From Xanthobacteraceae bacterium (GTDB lineage: Bacteria; Pseudomonadota; Alphaproteobacteria; Rhizobiales; Xanthobacteraceae): a stretch of DNA of 64,000 nucleotides. The stretch spans positions 62,001-126,000 of the forward strand of contig JALHRD010000016.1 in the NCBI GenBank assembly GCA_022841625.1, in the 5' to 3' direction. Positions within the stretch are counted from its first letter, which is position 1. Every line of letters begins with the position of its first letter. Position numbers and translations under genes: made by a program. Shown piece by piece: positions 36,654 to 45,898 of this stretch. The notes below the pieces were generated by a model, which saw only the letters and a list, made by a program, of their open reading frames with translations, made no database searches and was not told the DNA's origin.

Positions 36654-38495
36654 TTATTTCCCGTCTGGCGGCTTCTTTTTGCCGAACAACTCTTTGACGT
36701 TGTCCCACAACTCGATCTTGACGCCGTGGCGGTGCATGATGAAGCTCTGCTGCGCCACCGACAGCAGGTTGTTCCAGGCCCAGTAGATCACCAGCCCGGC
36801 CGAGAAGCTCGCCAGCATGAAGGTGAAGATCAGCGGCATCCAGTCGAAGATCATCTTTTGCGTCGGGTCCGGCGGCGCGGGATTGAGCTTCATCTGGAAC
36901 CACATCGTCATCCCCATGACGATCGGCCAAACGCCGATCATCAGGAACGGTCCGACCACCGGCACCGCCTCGGGGTTCCACGGAATAATTCCGAACAGAT
37001 TGAAGATCGTCGTCGGGTCCGGCGCCGAGAGGTCCTTGATCCAGCCGAAGAACGGCGCGTGACGCATTTCAATGGTGATGAACAGCACCTTGTAGAGCGC
37101 AAAGAACACCGGGATCTGAATCACAATCGGCAGACAGCCCGCGATCGGGTTGATCTTCTCTCTCTTGTAAAGCTCCATCATGGCTTGCTGCTGCTTGACT
37201 TGGTCGTCGGCGAAGCGTTCGCGAATTGCGGCGAACTCCGGCTGCACTGCCTTCATCTTGGCCATCGAAGCGTACGACTTGTTGGAAAGCGGGAAGAAGA
37301 AGATCTTGATAATGACCGTGATCAACAGAATGGCGACGCCAAAATTGCCGAAGTAGCGATAAAGCCAATCCATCGCCAAGAACAACGGCTTGGTGATGAA
37401 GTGGAAATAGCCCCAGTCGATCAGCAGCTCAAAACGGTTGAGTTTGTACAGCCGGTCGTAATTGTCGACCGTCTCGACTTCCTTGGCACCGGCAAACAGC
37501 CGTGCATTGGCGGCGCCGGTCGCGCCCGGTTGGATGGTTAGAGCGTCGAGCAGGTAGTGCGTCTGGTAGGTCTTGGTGGTGCCGCTCAGGCCGGTCGAGA
37601 ATACGACCTGGACGGCGGCGTCGTTATCGGGCACCAGCGTCGCGGCCCAATACTTGTCGGTGATGCCGAACCAAGCATTGGTGGCTTTGTAAGAGATCTG
37701 CTTCTGCTTTTCGATGTCGCTGTAACTGACTTCCTTCAGGCCTTGCTCGCCCAATACGCCGATCAGGCCCTCGTGCAGAATATAAAATCCTTCGAGCTTT
37801 GGCTGTCCGTGCCGCGAAATCAGCGCATAGGGATAGAGTGTGGTGGGCTGTGCGCTCTTGTTTATGACTTCGTCGCGCAGCGTGAACATGTATTTGTCGT
37901 CGACCGAGATGGTTCGCCGGAATTCAAGCCCCTGCCCATTGTCGTGGATCAGGATGACGGGACGACCGACGCCAAGCGCGCCCGCGCCCTGCTGGCGCCA
38001 GACGGTCTCGCTGTTGGGCAGCGGCGCGGTATTGCCGGCCGCCGCGGCCCAGCCGAATTCCGCATAGAACGGCATCGGCGCGCCGGACGGCGATAGCAGC
38101 ACGACTGGCGGCGACTTTGGATTGACGGTCTCGCGATACTGCGTGAGCAGCAGGTCGTCGATGCGGCCGCCCTTAAGATTGATCGAGCCCCCGAGTCGCG
38201 GCGTTTCGATGCGAATGCGTGGCGAAGCGGCGACCGCGGTTTCGCGGGTCATGACCGCACCCGGCACATGGCCCGGCACGGGTACGCTCTGGCCCGGCGA
38301 TGGCTGCGCGTTGGTCGGGGCAGGTTGTCCGGTCGGTGTGGGCGCGCCTGGTTGTGGAACCGGTTGGGTCTGCTGCTGTTGCGCTTGTTTTTGCTTCTGC
38401 TGCTCCATTTGCGGGAGGCCGAAATAGAGCTGCCATCCGATCAGCACGATGGCTGACAGCACGATGGCGAGCAGCATGTTCTTTTGATCGTTCAT
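36654..38495 (-). CDS. yidC: Membrane protein insertase YidC
   Basis: A 613-residue insertase that places proteins into the inner membrane, with or without SecYEG. The first helix (MLLAIVLSAIVLIGWQLYFG) is followed by a Pro/Gln-rich linker, a large periplasmic beta domain (about 85-370) and five C-terminal membrane helices with the usual AIRERFADDQVKQQQAMMEL loop. It starts 1 nt after the rnpA stop. Confidence 0.95.
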   Translation of the reverse strand: MNDQKNMLLAIVLSAIVLIGWQLYFGLPQMEQQKQKQAQQQQTQPVPQPGAPTPTGQPAPTNAQPSPGQSVPVPGHVPGAVMTRETAVAASPRIRIETPRLGGSINLKGGRIDDLLLTQYRETVNPKSPPVVLLSPSGAPMPFYAEFGWAAAAGNTAPLPNSETVWRQQGAGALGVGRPVILIHDNGQGLEFRRTISVDDKYMFTLRDEVINKSAQPTTLYPYALISRHGQPKLEGFYILHEGLIGVLGEQGLKEVSYSDIEKQKQISYKATNAWFGITDKYWAATLVPDNDAAVQVVFSTGLSGTTKTYQTHYLLDALTIQPGATGAANARLFAGAKEVETVDNYDRLYKLNRFELLIDWGYFHFITKPLFLAMDWLYRYFGNFGVAILLITVIIKIFFFPLSNKSYASMAKMKAVQPEFAAIRERFADDQVKQQQAMMELYKREKINPIAGCLPIVIQIPVFFALYKVLFITIEMRHAPFFGWIKDLSAPDPTTIFNLFGIIPWNPEAVPVVGPFLMIGVWPIVMGMTMWFQMKLNPAPPDPTQKMIFDWMPLIFTFMLASFSAGLVIYWAWNNLLSVAQQSFIMHRHGVKIELWDNVKELFGKKKPPDGK

Positions 38496-38496
38496 T

Positions 38497-38886
38497 TCAT
38501 CGGCCCGTTTTGCGTCCGTTGCTCGCCGGACCGCCGCTGCGCGGATGACGGTCGCTGGTACGCTGGCGCTCGAGGCGTTGCAGCGCTGTTTTGAAGTCTT
38601 CGATCATGTGCTCGAACGGACGGTTTAATGCGATACGCCGCCCGACCACCACATAGTCGTATCCTGGCCGCAAATCGTCCGTCGCTGACCGTCGCACAAT
38701 GTCTCTAAGGCGTCGCCGTACCCGATTGCGCTCAACCGCTGTCCCAACTTTGCGCGACACCGTGAAGCCGATCCGGGCGGGCCCGTCATCGTCACGATTA
38801 CGCCCCTGCAACACAAATGCCGCGGTCGCGATCTTGGCCCCGCCCGCCGCGGCTAGAAAATCCGCCCGCTGCTTCAGCCGGTCCAT
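38497..38886 (-). CDS. rnpA: Ribonuclease P protein component
   Basis: A 129-residue protein subunit of RNase P, which trims the 5' end of tRNA. The RNR motif VERNRVRRRLRDIVRR and the start MDRLKQRADFLAAA are typical. The frame is open to a TTG at 38946 inside rpmH, so the exact start is not certain; 38886 leaves a 16-nt gap after rpmH. The gene lies in the usual rpmH-rnpA-yidC order. Confidence 0.92.
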   Translation of the reverse strand: MDRLKQRADFLAAAGGAKIATAAFVLQGRNRDDDGPARIGFTVSRKVGTAVERNRVRRRLRDIVRRSATDDLRPGYDYVVVGRRIALNRPFEHMIEDFKTALQRLERQRTSDRHPRSGGPASNGRKTGR

Positions 38887-38902
38887 TGCGATGCGGTGGA
38901 AG

Positions 38903-39037
38903 CTATGCGCTGAGCCGCTTGCGACCGCGATTGCGCCGGGCCGCAACTACCTTGCGTCCGCCGGTAGTCGCCATCCGGGCGCGAAAGCCGTGGCGGCGCT
39001 TACGCACCAGTTTGCTGGGTTGATAGGTCCGCTTCAC
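38903..39037 (-). CDS. rpmH: Ribosomal protein L34
   Basis: A 44-residue basic ribosomal protein starting [17 protein letters not shown] after the initiator and ending in [10 protein letters not shown]. The start codon is GTG at 39037, with GGAG about 8 nt upstream. It heads the rpmH-rnpA-yidC-engB transcript. Confidence 0.96.
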   Translation of the reverse strand: MKRTYQPSKLVRKRRHGFRARMATTGGRKVVAARRNRGRKRLSA

Positions 39038-39365
39038 GGGTGCTTCTCCACCTGATCGGTTGGTTGATCGTTACTGCCGAATTAATCGCCCCGGAGCGAG
39101 GCCAAAACCCGGCTTCGTTCCCGAAAAACGCCATCTGTGGGGATCGGCAGCACTTTTCAAGTCTCGCGGCTTATAAGGGAGGCTGCCCGGCTTCGTCAAT
39201 GGAACCGGCCCGGGTCGCAAGTCCGTGAAGGTCTTACGGAATCCAGTCAAATCACGGTGAGGCAGCAGCGCCCTGGCGCGCCGGGATGTATAGAAGCTCC
39301 CGGAAGGCCATGTTGCTGCCCCCCAAAACTGTGCAATGGCTTGGCTGACCCGTCCTGGAGTGACC
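39038..39365. other. Divergent promoter region of rpmH and the TVP38 gene
   Basis: A stretch of 328 nt without a convincing ORF. The part next to rpmH is AT-richer (TTACTGCCGAATTAATCG) and probably holds the rpmH promoter. The other half serves the TVP38 gene. I do not see clustered DnaA boxes that would mark an origin. Confidence 0.45.
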
Positions 39366-40163
39366 ATGACTGAACCGCCCGCCAATCGCCCATCGGCGCG
39401 ATTATCCGTCCGCCGCTGGCTGCCGTTGGCGGCGATTGTGGCGGTTGCAATTGTGGCGATCGCCGTCGGCTGGGAACGGATCCTTTCGTTCGAGACGCTG
39501 GTCCGCCACCACAGCGCGATTCATAGCTTTATCGTTGCGCACCGGATTGCGGCGGTCGCGGCCTATCTTGCGCTTTATATCGCGGTGGTCGCGATGTCGC
39601 TGCCTGGCGGTTTGATTCTCACGCTGACCGGTGGGGTTTTGTTTGGCGGTCTGGTCGGCGCCGCCGCCGCTGTCGTCGGGGCGACCGCCGGCGCCACCAT
39701 CATTTTCCTGATCGCCAAGAGCGCATTTGGCGAACATCTGGTGCGGCGTGCAGGCCCGCTGGCCGAACGGTTGGCGGAGGGTTTTCGCGCCGACGCCTTC
39801 CACTACCTGTTGTTTCTGCGCCTGGTGCCGGTGTTTCCGTTTTTTCTGGTCAATCTCGTGCCGGCGCTCGCCGGCGTGCGGTTGCGGACCTATGTCGTCG
39901 CCACCGGCATCGGCATTATTCCGGCGACGTTCACATTTGCCTTTGTAGGCGCCGGGCTCGACAGCGTGCTCCGCGCGCAGGGCGCAATTTACCACGCCTG
40001 CGTGGCAGCGGGCGGTGCTGGGTGCCGGCTGGACTTCGACCTGCGTGCGGCGGTGACGCCGGATCTCCTGGGCGCTTTGGCGGCGCTCGGCGTGTTTGCG
40101 CTGATCCCGGTTGTCATGAAGCGATGGCGCGCGCGCCGCATCGCCAATTCGGATGTTCGCTGA
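39366..40163 (+). CDS. TVP38/TMEM64 family membrane protein
   Basis: A 265-residue membrane protein with about six hydrophobic segments and the SNARE-associated/DedA-like core (GGLILTLTGGVLFGG, then LLFLRLVPVFPFFLVNL). Members are linked to lipid or membrane homeostasis. GGAG lies 6 nt before the ATG at 39366. The next gene, a disulfide oxidoreductase about 40 nt downstream, is a common neighbour of this family. Confidence 0.9.
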   Translation: MTEPPANRPSARLSVRRWLPLAAIVAVAIVAIAVGWERILSFETLVRHHSAIHSFIVAHRIAAVAAYLALYIAVVAMSLPGGLILTLTGGVLFGGLVGAAAAVVGATAGATIIFLIAKSAFGEHLVRRAGPLAERLAEGFRADAFHYLLFLRLVPVFPFFLVNLVPALAGVRLRTYVVATGIGIIPATFTFAFVGAGLDSVLRAQGAIYHACVAAGGAGCRLDFDLRAAVTPDLLGALAALGVFALIPVVMKRWRARRIANSDVR

Positions 40164-40202
40164 CAGATATTTGCGCCGACAAGAGTCGGCCACGGGGATA
40201 AC

Positions 40203-41633
40203 ATGACCGAACGCATCGCACCCGACATCTGCGTCATCGGCGCCGGCGCCGGCGGGCTCTCGGTGGCCGCCGCCGCCGCCGCCTTTGGCGTGCCGGTGGT
40301 CCTGATCGAGCGACACAAGATGGGCGGCGAATGTCTCAATTCCGGTTGCGTGCCGTCGAAAGCGCTGATTGCCGCCGCGGCGCGTGCCCATGCCTTTTCA
40401 GGCGTGCAGGATTTCGGGATCGTGGCGGCCGCGCCCCGGATTGATTTCGCCCGCGTCCACGACCATGTGCATGGCGTGATCGCTGCGATCGCGCCGAACG
40501 ATTCCAAAGCGCGCTTCACCGGTCTTGGGGTGCGGGTGATCGAAGGCGCGGCGCGTTTTACCGACCCCGACACCGTTGCGATTGGCGACGCCATCGAAAT
40601 CAAGGCGCGCCGGATTGTCATTGCGACCGGCTCGGCGCCGTCGGTGCCGCCGATTCCTGGGCTCGATCGGGTCGCGTACCTGACCAACGAGACGATCTTT
40701 GGCCTGACCGCATGTCCGGGCCATCTCATCGTGCTCGGCGCCGGTCCGATCGGGCTCGAACTGGCGCAAGCGTTCCGGCGGCTGGGCGCGGCTGTCACCG
40801 TGCTCGAGGCTCAGGAGCCGTTGGCGCGCGAGGATCCCGAATGCGCCCGCGTCGTGCTCGATCAGCTCGCGGAGGAGGGGGTGACGTTGCATTCCGGCGT
40901 TTCGGTCGCGCGTGTCGAGGCTGCCGGAACGGGTGTGGCGGTGGTGTTGGATGGAACCGTCGGCGAACAGCGGATCGTCGGCAGCCATCTTCTGATCGCA
41001 ACCGGCCGGCGGCCCAATATCGACGGCATGGGGCTCGACGCCGCCGGCATCGCGCACACGCCGGCGGGCATTGAGGTCGATCGCCGGCTGCGCACCCGCA
41101 ACCGCCGCGTTTACGCGATCGGCGACGTCGTTGCGGGTGGCCAGCGCTTCACCCATCTCGCCAATGATCATGCCGGTCTTGTCATCCGGAGCGCGCTGTT
41201 CCGATTGCCGGTGAAGGCCCGCGATGGCGGCGTTGCGCGCGTGACATTCACCGATCCGGAGCTGGCGCATGCCGGATTGACCGAGAGCGAGGCGCGCCGC
41301 GACCATAGTGCCATCCGGGTGTTGCGCTGGCCGCTGAGCGAAAACGATCGCGCCCAGGCCGAGCGCCAGACGCGCGGCCACATCAAAGTCATCACCGATA
41401 AGCGTGGCCGCATTCTTGGCGCCAGCATCGTCGGCGCCGGCGCTGGCGAATTGATCGCGACCTGGTCGCTGGCGCTGGCCAACCGACTCAATATTCGGGC
41501 GATGGTCGCCGTCGTATTGCCGTATCCGACCCGCGCTGAAATTGGTAAGCGCGCCGCGATGGGGTTTTTTACCCCGTATTTGACGAGCCCATGGGTGCGG
41601 CGCATCATCGCTCTGTTGCGACGCTTCGGTTAG
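40203..41633 (+). CDS. Pyridine nucleotide-disulfide oxidoreductase
   Basis: A 476-residue flavoprotein of the mercuric reductase/dihydrolipoyl dehydrogenase group. It has a FAD motif (VIGAGAGGLSVAAA), the redox disulfide C44/C49 in GGECLNSGCVPSKA, an NAD motif (VLGAGPIGLELAQ) and a C-terminal dimer domain. The usual catalytic HPT-E there reads YPTRAE, with Tyr for the His. No mercury-binding N-domain or C-terminal cysteine pair is present. It is co-oriented with the TVP38 gene; the substrate is unknown. Confidence 0.85.
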   Translation: MTERIAPDICVIGAGAGGLSVAAAAAAFGVPVVLIERHKMGGECLNSGCVPSKALIAAAARAHAFSGVQDFGIVAAAPRIDFARVHDHVHGVIAAIAPNDSKARFTGLGVRVIEGAARFTDPDTVAIGDAIEIKARRIVIATGSAPSVPPIPGLDRVAYLTNETIFGLTACPGHLIVLGAGPIGLELAQAFRRLGAAVTVLEAQEPLAREDPECARVVLDQLAEEGVTLHSGVSVARVEAAGTGVAVVLDGTVGEQRIVGSHLLIATGRRPNIDGMGLDAAGIAHTPAGIEVDRRLRTRNRRVYAIGDVVAGGQRFTHLANDHAGLVIRSALFRLPVKARDGGVARVTFTDPELAHAGLTESEARRDHSAIRVLRWPLSENDRAQAERQTRGHIKVITDKRGRILGASIVGAGAGELIATWSLALANRLNIRAMVAVVLPYPTRAEIGKRAAMGFFTPYLTSPWVRRIIALLRRFG

Positions 41634-41664
41634 CAATTTGAATTTGAACAATCCGCGATCCGCC

Positions 41665-43143
41665 ATGGACAAGGCACCCGATCCTAACGAGCAGAAGCCC
41701 GGCCTGCGGCGGCGGCTCACGGCGCGATTAGGCCTGTCCGACAAGCTTCTCATCCTCACAATTTTTGCGGTGATGATCGCGGAAGTGTTCATCTATGTGC
41801 CGTCGATCGCCAATTTTCGGTTGAACTGGCTGCGTGACAAGCTCTCGGACGCCTATACCGCCGCGCTGGTGCTCGAAGCGACTCCAAATGTGCCCGACGA
41901 ACTGACCCGCCAGGTGCTCGACTCGATTGGCGCGCGCGCCGTCGCGCTGAAGATGGGCGAGCAGCGCCGGCTGCTGATGGTCGGCGACATGCCGCCGTCG
42001 GTCGACCACGATATCGATCTGCGCGACGTGAGCTGGTATCGCGCCATCGTCGATGCCTTCGGCGTGCTGCTGTCGCGCGATGACGAGGTCATGCGCGTGC
42101 TGGGCCATGCGCCGCGCGGCGGTGAGTTTGTCGAGGTCGTCCTGGACGAGAAGCCATTGCGCGCGGCGATGCTGCGGTTCTCACACAACATCCTGTTGCT
42201 GTCGCTGATCATTTCGGCAATCACCGCGACATTGGTTTACCTGGCGCTACACTATTTGTTCGTGCGGCCGCTGCACCGGATCACCGCGAATATGATGGCG
42301 TTTCACGCCGACCCGGAAAACCCCGCGCGTATCATCGTCGCTTCGCGGCGCCACGATGAAATCGGCACCACCGAGCGCGAGCTGGCCGCCATGCAGCGCG
42401 ATCTCGGAACCTTGCTGCAGCAGAAAAATCGCCTGGCGGCGCTCGGGCTGGCGGTCTCCAAGATCAATCACGATTTACGCAATTTGTTGACCTCGGCGCA
42501 ATTGTTCTCCGACCGGCTTTCGGGATTGCCGGACGAGCAGGTGCAGCGTTTCGCGCCCAAGCTCATGCGCGCGCTGGAGCGGGCGATCTCGTTTTGCGAA
42601 TCGACCCTGTCCTACGGCCGCGCGCAGGAACCGCCGCCGGATCGCCGGCCGATCGCGCTCGAACCCCTGGTTGCCGAGGTACGCGAGTCGCTGGAGTTTG
42701 CCCCCGATACGCCGATCCGCTGGATCGGTGCGGTCGAGCGCGGGCTGACGGTCGACGCCGATCCCGATCAATTGTTCCGGATCCTGCTCAATCTCGCCCG
42801 CAATGCCATGCAGGCGCTGCAAAGCCGCGACGCGCGCGATCCCGGCCGCGATCAGATCCGCATCACCGGCCGCCGTGAGGGCGCGGTGGTGGAGATCGAA
42901 GTGTCCGACACCGGGCCGGGCATTGCGGAGGCGGCGCACGTGCATCTGTTTGAGCCGTTCAAGAGTACGACCCGCAGCGGCGGCAGCGGCCTCGGCCTGG
43001 TCATTGTCGCCGAACTGGTGCGCGCCCATGGCGGCGACATCCGGCTGGTGGAAGGCACCATTGGCGCGACCTTCCGCGTCACCATCCCCGACCGGGCGGT
43101 TGAATTGCAGGCGCGCCGCGACGAGCGCTCCCGCGGCGCATGA
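41665..43143 (+). CDS. Sensor histidine kinase
   Basis: A 492-residue membrane sensor kinase. A first helix (LLILTIFAVMIAEVFIYVPS), a periplasmic domain of about 130 residues and a second helix lead to a HAMP-like linker, a dimerisation domain with H269 (SKINHDLRNLL) and an ATPase domain with N box (LLNLARNAMQAL), DTGPGIA and GGSGLGL. No response regulator lies next to it. A TTG at 41638 is an alternative start. Confidence 0.9.
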   Translation: MDKAPDPNEQKPGLRRRLTARLGLSDKLLILTIFAVMIAEVFIYVPSIANFRLNWLRDKLSDAYTAALVLEATPNVPDELTRQVLDSIGARAVALKMGEQRRLLMVGDMPPSVDHDIDLRDVSWYRAIVDAFGVLLSRDDEVMRVLGHAPRGGEFVEVVLDEKPLRAAMLRFSHNILLLSLIISAITATLVYLALHYLFVRPLHRITANMMAFHADPENPARIIVASRRHDEIGTTERELAAMQRDLGTLLQQKNRLAALGLAVSKINHDLRNLLTSAQLFSDRLSGLPDEQVQRFAPKLMRALERAISFCESTLSYGRAQEPPPDRRPIALEPLVAEVRESLEFAPDTPIRWIGAVERGLTVDADPDQLFRILLNLARNAMQALQSRDARDPGRDQIRITGRREGAVVEIEVSDTGPGIAEAAHVHLFEPFKSTTRSGGSGLGLVIVAELVRAHGGDIRLVEGTIGATFRVTIPDRAVELQARRDERSRGA

Positions 43144-43357
43144 TCGCGCGGGGCGTGATCCGGCGGGGCGGGGATCGGTTTGTCGGGCAGATTTTGCTTA
43201 TGAGCGTCGCCGGCGTCGCGTAGGTCCGCCGTCATGGCCGGTCATGGGGCTCCCTTGCCATCGCGAAACGGACGCTATAGCTATGGGCTTCGTGCCGGGG
43301 GCATTGCGCACCCGGAGATGCCCGCGCAGCCGCCATTATTGGCGCCATGCGCACGAC

Positions 43358-43434
43358 GCGCCCGTAGCTCAGCTGGATAGAGCACCAGACTACGAATCTG
43401 GGGGTCAGGAGTTCGAATCTCTTCGGGCGCGCCA
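43358..43434 (+). tRNA. tRNA-Arg (anticodon ACG)
   Basis: A complete cloverleaf of 77 nt including an encoded CCA. Acceptor arms GCGCCCG and CGGGCGC pair perfectly. The anticodon loop CTACGAA holds ACG between CCAGA and TCTGG, and the T loop is TTCGAAT. It is read on the plus strand. The A34 is normally changed to inosine to read CGN codons. Confidence 0.96.
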
Positions 43435-43460
43435 GTCTTTTAAACGCGTATCGCGTCGCC

Positions 43461-43751
43461 TCAAAGCTTCAGGCTGAGCGGAGAGGCCATGTCCCATTCG
43501 GTGACGAGGATCTCCGGACCGGCGCCAGCTTCGGTCTTGCCGGCCTGGTATTTGCTGCTGGCGATGCTTTCGATGGCGTCGCGGTTGCTGGAAAAAACCT
43601 GCTCATCGCTGGCGGGGTCCCGGCTGCCAAATCGTTGGCGCAGCAAGTCCAGCGTGGCGCAGCAGATCACGTCCCGTTCGCCATCGTGCATGAGAAATTC
43701 CACCCCGTTCTGGGTGCTGACGAATTCCGGTCTGCGGCGAAGAAGTGGCAT
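43461..43751 (-). CDS. DUF1488-like protein
   Basis: A 96-residue protein (VEFLMHDGERDVICCATLD, then FSSNRDAIESIASSKYQAG) resembling DUF1488, a family of unknown function, by recall. No membrane segment. The ATG at 43751 is preferred to the GTG at 43763. It ends 27 nt from the tRNA on the other strand. Confidence 0.65.
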   Translation of the reverse strand: MPLLRRRPEFVSTQNGVEFLMHDGERDVICCATLDLLRQRFGSRDPASDEQVFSSNRDAIESIASSKYQAGKTEAGAGPEILVTEWDMASPLSLKL

Positions 43752-43881
43752 TGTGGCCTGCACCTGGTCGGCGGCCCGATGTTAGGGTCATGATAGCGCC
43801 AAAGCGCATGAAAACAAGTTCGTGGAATCGGTCATCAGCCTTGGCATGCGCGGCCGATGCGATCGGCGCCCGCGCGACAAC

Positions 43882-43917
43882 AAAAAGCCCCGCGGCCGGA
43901 TTAACGGCCGCAGGGCT
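43882..43917 (-). terminator. Rho-independent terminator of the cold-shock gene
   Basis: On the minus strand the stem AGCCCTGCGGCCG and its partner CGGCCGCGGGGCT enclose a short AT loop (TTAAT-type), followed directly by TTTTTG. It lies about 60 nt after the csp stop and reads in the same direction. Confidence 0.85.
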
Positions 43918-43974
43918 CTAATGCGTCAGCCTTGCCGGTACATCCGCGGTCAAGGCCTTGGCAGTAACGACCGA

Positions 43975-44184
43975 TTAGACGGTGCGCAGATTGTCAGCCG
44001 ACGACTTGCCGGTCTTGCGATCCGCAACAACTTCGAATTCGATCTTCTGACCTTCATTGAGGCTGCGCATTCCTGCGCGCTCAACGGCCGAGATGTGTAC
44101 GAACACATCCTTGCCGCCGTCGTCCGGCTGAATGAAGCCGAAGCCCTTCTGACCGTTGAACCACTTCACTGTTCCTTGTGACAT
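43975..44184 (-). CDS. cspA: Cold-shock protein 1
   Basis: A 69-residue single-domain RNA chaperone. RNP1 (KGFGFIQP) and RNP2 ([10 protein letters not shown]) are intact. The ATG at 44184 follows AAGGATAAGG; an ATG at 44202 would add six residues without family support. The 5' side has a 200-nt leader region before the next gene, as usual for cold-regulated messages. A second copy lies at 46677. Confidence 0.94.
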   Translation of the reverse strand: MSQGTVKWFNGQKGFGFIQPDDGGKDVFVHISAVERAGMRSLNEGQKIEFEVVADRKTGKSSADNLRTV

Positions 44185-44412
44185 GACCTTATCCTTTGAC
44201 ATGGGTACGATGGCCGCAGGTAACCGCGGCCGCTAAAGTTCGAGATTTTTGGAAGAAGGTCGTCAGTCAGGCGCGCCTGAGCGCTGCGAGGCCAATTCGT
44301 CCGGCCGAAAACTCGATCATATTAATATAGGCTTTCGCCGGCCTCATCGCAAGGTCTAAAAAGCCTTGCAGAGTTGCCCAATCGCGGGTCGTTGCGAAAC
44401 AGTTAACGACGA

Positions 44413-45462
44413 TTACGCGAGTTGCGTTGCGGCGCGGCGGCGAAGATCGTGGAACGAAATCAGCCGGCGCTCGCGCTCGTCCCACAAAGCGAGCCTGACG
44501 CAGCCAAGGCTTTCCACAATCGTCAATCGGCTGACCTGAGAAAGTTCAGGATAGTCGCGCAGCGCCCGCGGTAGCCGATAATAGGGAATGCGGCTGCACA
44601 GATGATGGACATGGTGCATGCCGATATTGGCGGTGAACCAGCGCAGAACGCCCGGCAGATGATAATGCGAACTGCCATAGAGCGCCGCTTGTTGAAACCG
44701 CCATTCGGGCTTGCGCGCCCAGAAGGTTGGATCGAATTGGTGCTGCACGTAGAATAGCCAAACGCCGATCGAGGCGGCGATCAGCGCCGTCGGGAGATGG
44801 ATCAGCAGAAGCGGTCCCACGCCGATGAACCAGATCAACCCGACGACCACCGCAGCGAGCGCAAAGTTTGTCGCCATGGTGCTGAGCCACGGCAGCCAAC
44901 CGTTGCGAAACATGCCAACCGGCAGCCGCTGTTGCAGCATGAAAAGATAAGCGGGGCCGATGCCGAACATCACCATCGGGTGCCGATATGTGCGGTAGCA
45001 CAGCCGGCCCCATTTCGATCGCGCGAGATATTCGCGCACCGTCAGCGTGCTGATGTCGCCCAAACCGCGCTGATCGAGATTGCCGGAGCCGGCGTGATGG
45101 GCGGCGTGCGTGCGGCGCCAGAAATCGTAAGGCGTCAAAGTCAGGACGCCGATGACGCGGCCAACCCAATCATTGGCCATGCGATGGCGAAAGAACGCGC
45201 CATGCCCGCAATCGTGCTGGATCATGAACAGCCGTACCAGAAAGCCGGCGGCCGGCACGGCAATCGCGAGTGAGATCCACCAGAAGCCAAAATAATATGC
45301 CACCCAGGCGATCGTCCAAAGCGCGGCCAGCGGCACCAGCGTGATCGCGATCTCAAAGATGCTGCGCGTGTGGCTCGGTTCGCGATAGTGTGCGAGCGTT
45401 CGTACCCAGTCCCGTGTATCTTGCGATTGCGGGGAAGGCGCGTTGTTGGGGTCGTTGCTCAA
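44413..45462 (-). CDS. Membrane fatty acid desaturase
   Basis: A 349-residue di-iron desaturase with four membrane segments. The three histidine boxes are HDCGH (83-87), HAAHH (119-123) and HHVHH (near 286). Such enzymes add double bonds to acyl chains and adjust membrane fluidity, often in the cold. The genes for two cold-shock proteins flank it, which fits that role. Exact position specificity cannot be read from sequence. Confidence 0.9.
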   Translation of the reverse strand: MSNDPNNAPSPQSQDTRDWVRTLAHYREPSHTRSIFEIAITLVPLAALWTIAWVAYYFGFWWISLAIAVPAAGFLVRLFMIQHDCGHGAFFRHRMANDWVGRVIGVLTLTPYDFWRRTHAAHHAGSGNLDQRGLGDISTLTVREYLARSKWGRLCYRTYRHPMVMFGIGPAYLFMLQQRLPVGMFRNGWLPWLSTMATNFALAAVVVGLIWFIGVGPLLLIHLPTALIAASIGVWLFYVQHQFDPTFWARKPEWRFQQAALYGSSHYHLPGVLRWFTANIGMHHVHHLCSRIPYYRLPRALRDYPELSQVSRLTIVESLGCVRLALWDERERRLISFHDLRRRAATQLA

Positions 45463-45898
45463 GTTTCGTCCGTTATTCTTAATGGTTTTCTGGATGCGCA
45501 GGGTGCGATGTTTAGGCGACCGCGGTTTTCCCGTGTCGGAGCGCCTGCGGGCGGTCCAGGATTATCGCCTATATCAGGTTCGTCGAAAGAAAAGCTAGCT
45601 GAAATTGCGAAAAGCACCTATATTATGTCTATCATCGGCATGTCGCCTTCCGCGAGGCGAATTTGGGCGCCGGTGGCTGAGAGACCGGTTGCGCTCCCGC
45701 CTGCAAGCTTACCTGCAAGGGAAGGAGCCGCGTGCAGTCCGCACTTCGCCAATTTATGAAGGCCACGCCACTTTACAATGACGTCACCGGGTGCGGCATG
45801 TTTGCCGTGAGCTCTCGGCGCCATTGTCAGGCCAAGCGTCGCGCCCATGGCGATAAGCGGATCGCGGAATTTGTATGGATAGATTGGACGTAGTGAGA
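45463..45898. other. Intergenic region upstream of the desaturase gene
   Basis: About 435 nt. The section 45560-45640 is AT-rich and probably holds the desaturase promoter. Frames are open on both strands (for example 45618-45846 on the minus strand) but none shows family features or a good ribosome site. Confidence 0.4.

Noticed and set aside
35886-37541. Long open frame on the plus strand (551 codons)
   Set aside because: It is antisense to engB and yidC, is rich in Arg, His, Asp and Gln as expected for the complement of GC-rich genes, and has no family features.
39038-39365. Chromosome origin next to rpmH
   Set aside because: I found no cluster of DnaA boxes or AT-rich unwinding element, and no dnaA or dnaN gene is adjacent.
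39402-41792. Long minus-strand frames opposite the TVP38 and oxidoreductase genes
   Set aside because: Composition typical of antisense shadows; the plus-strand genes have clear motifs.
43358-43460. tRNA-Arg as an attachment site of an integrated element
   Set aside because: No integrase gene and no repeated 3' tRNA fragment were seen nearby.
45618-45846. Minus-strand ORF before the desaturase gene
   Set aside because: No ribosome site, no recognisable family and a low-complexity Ala/Gly composition.
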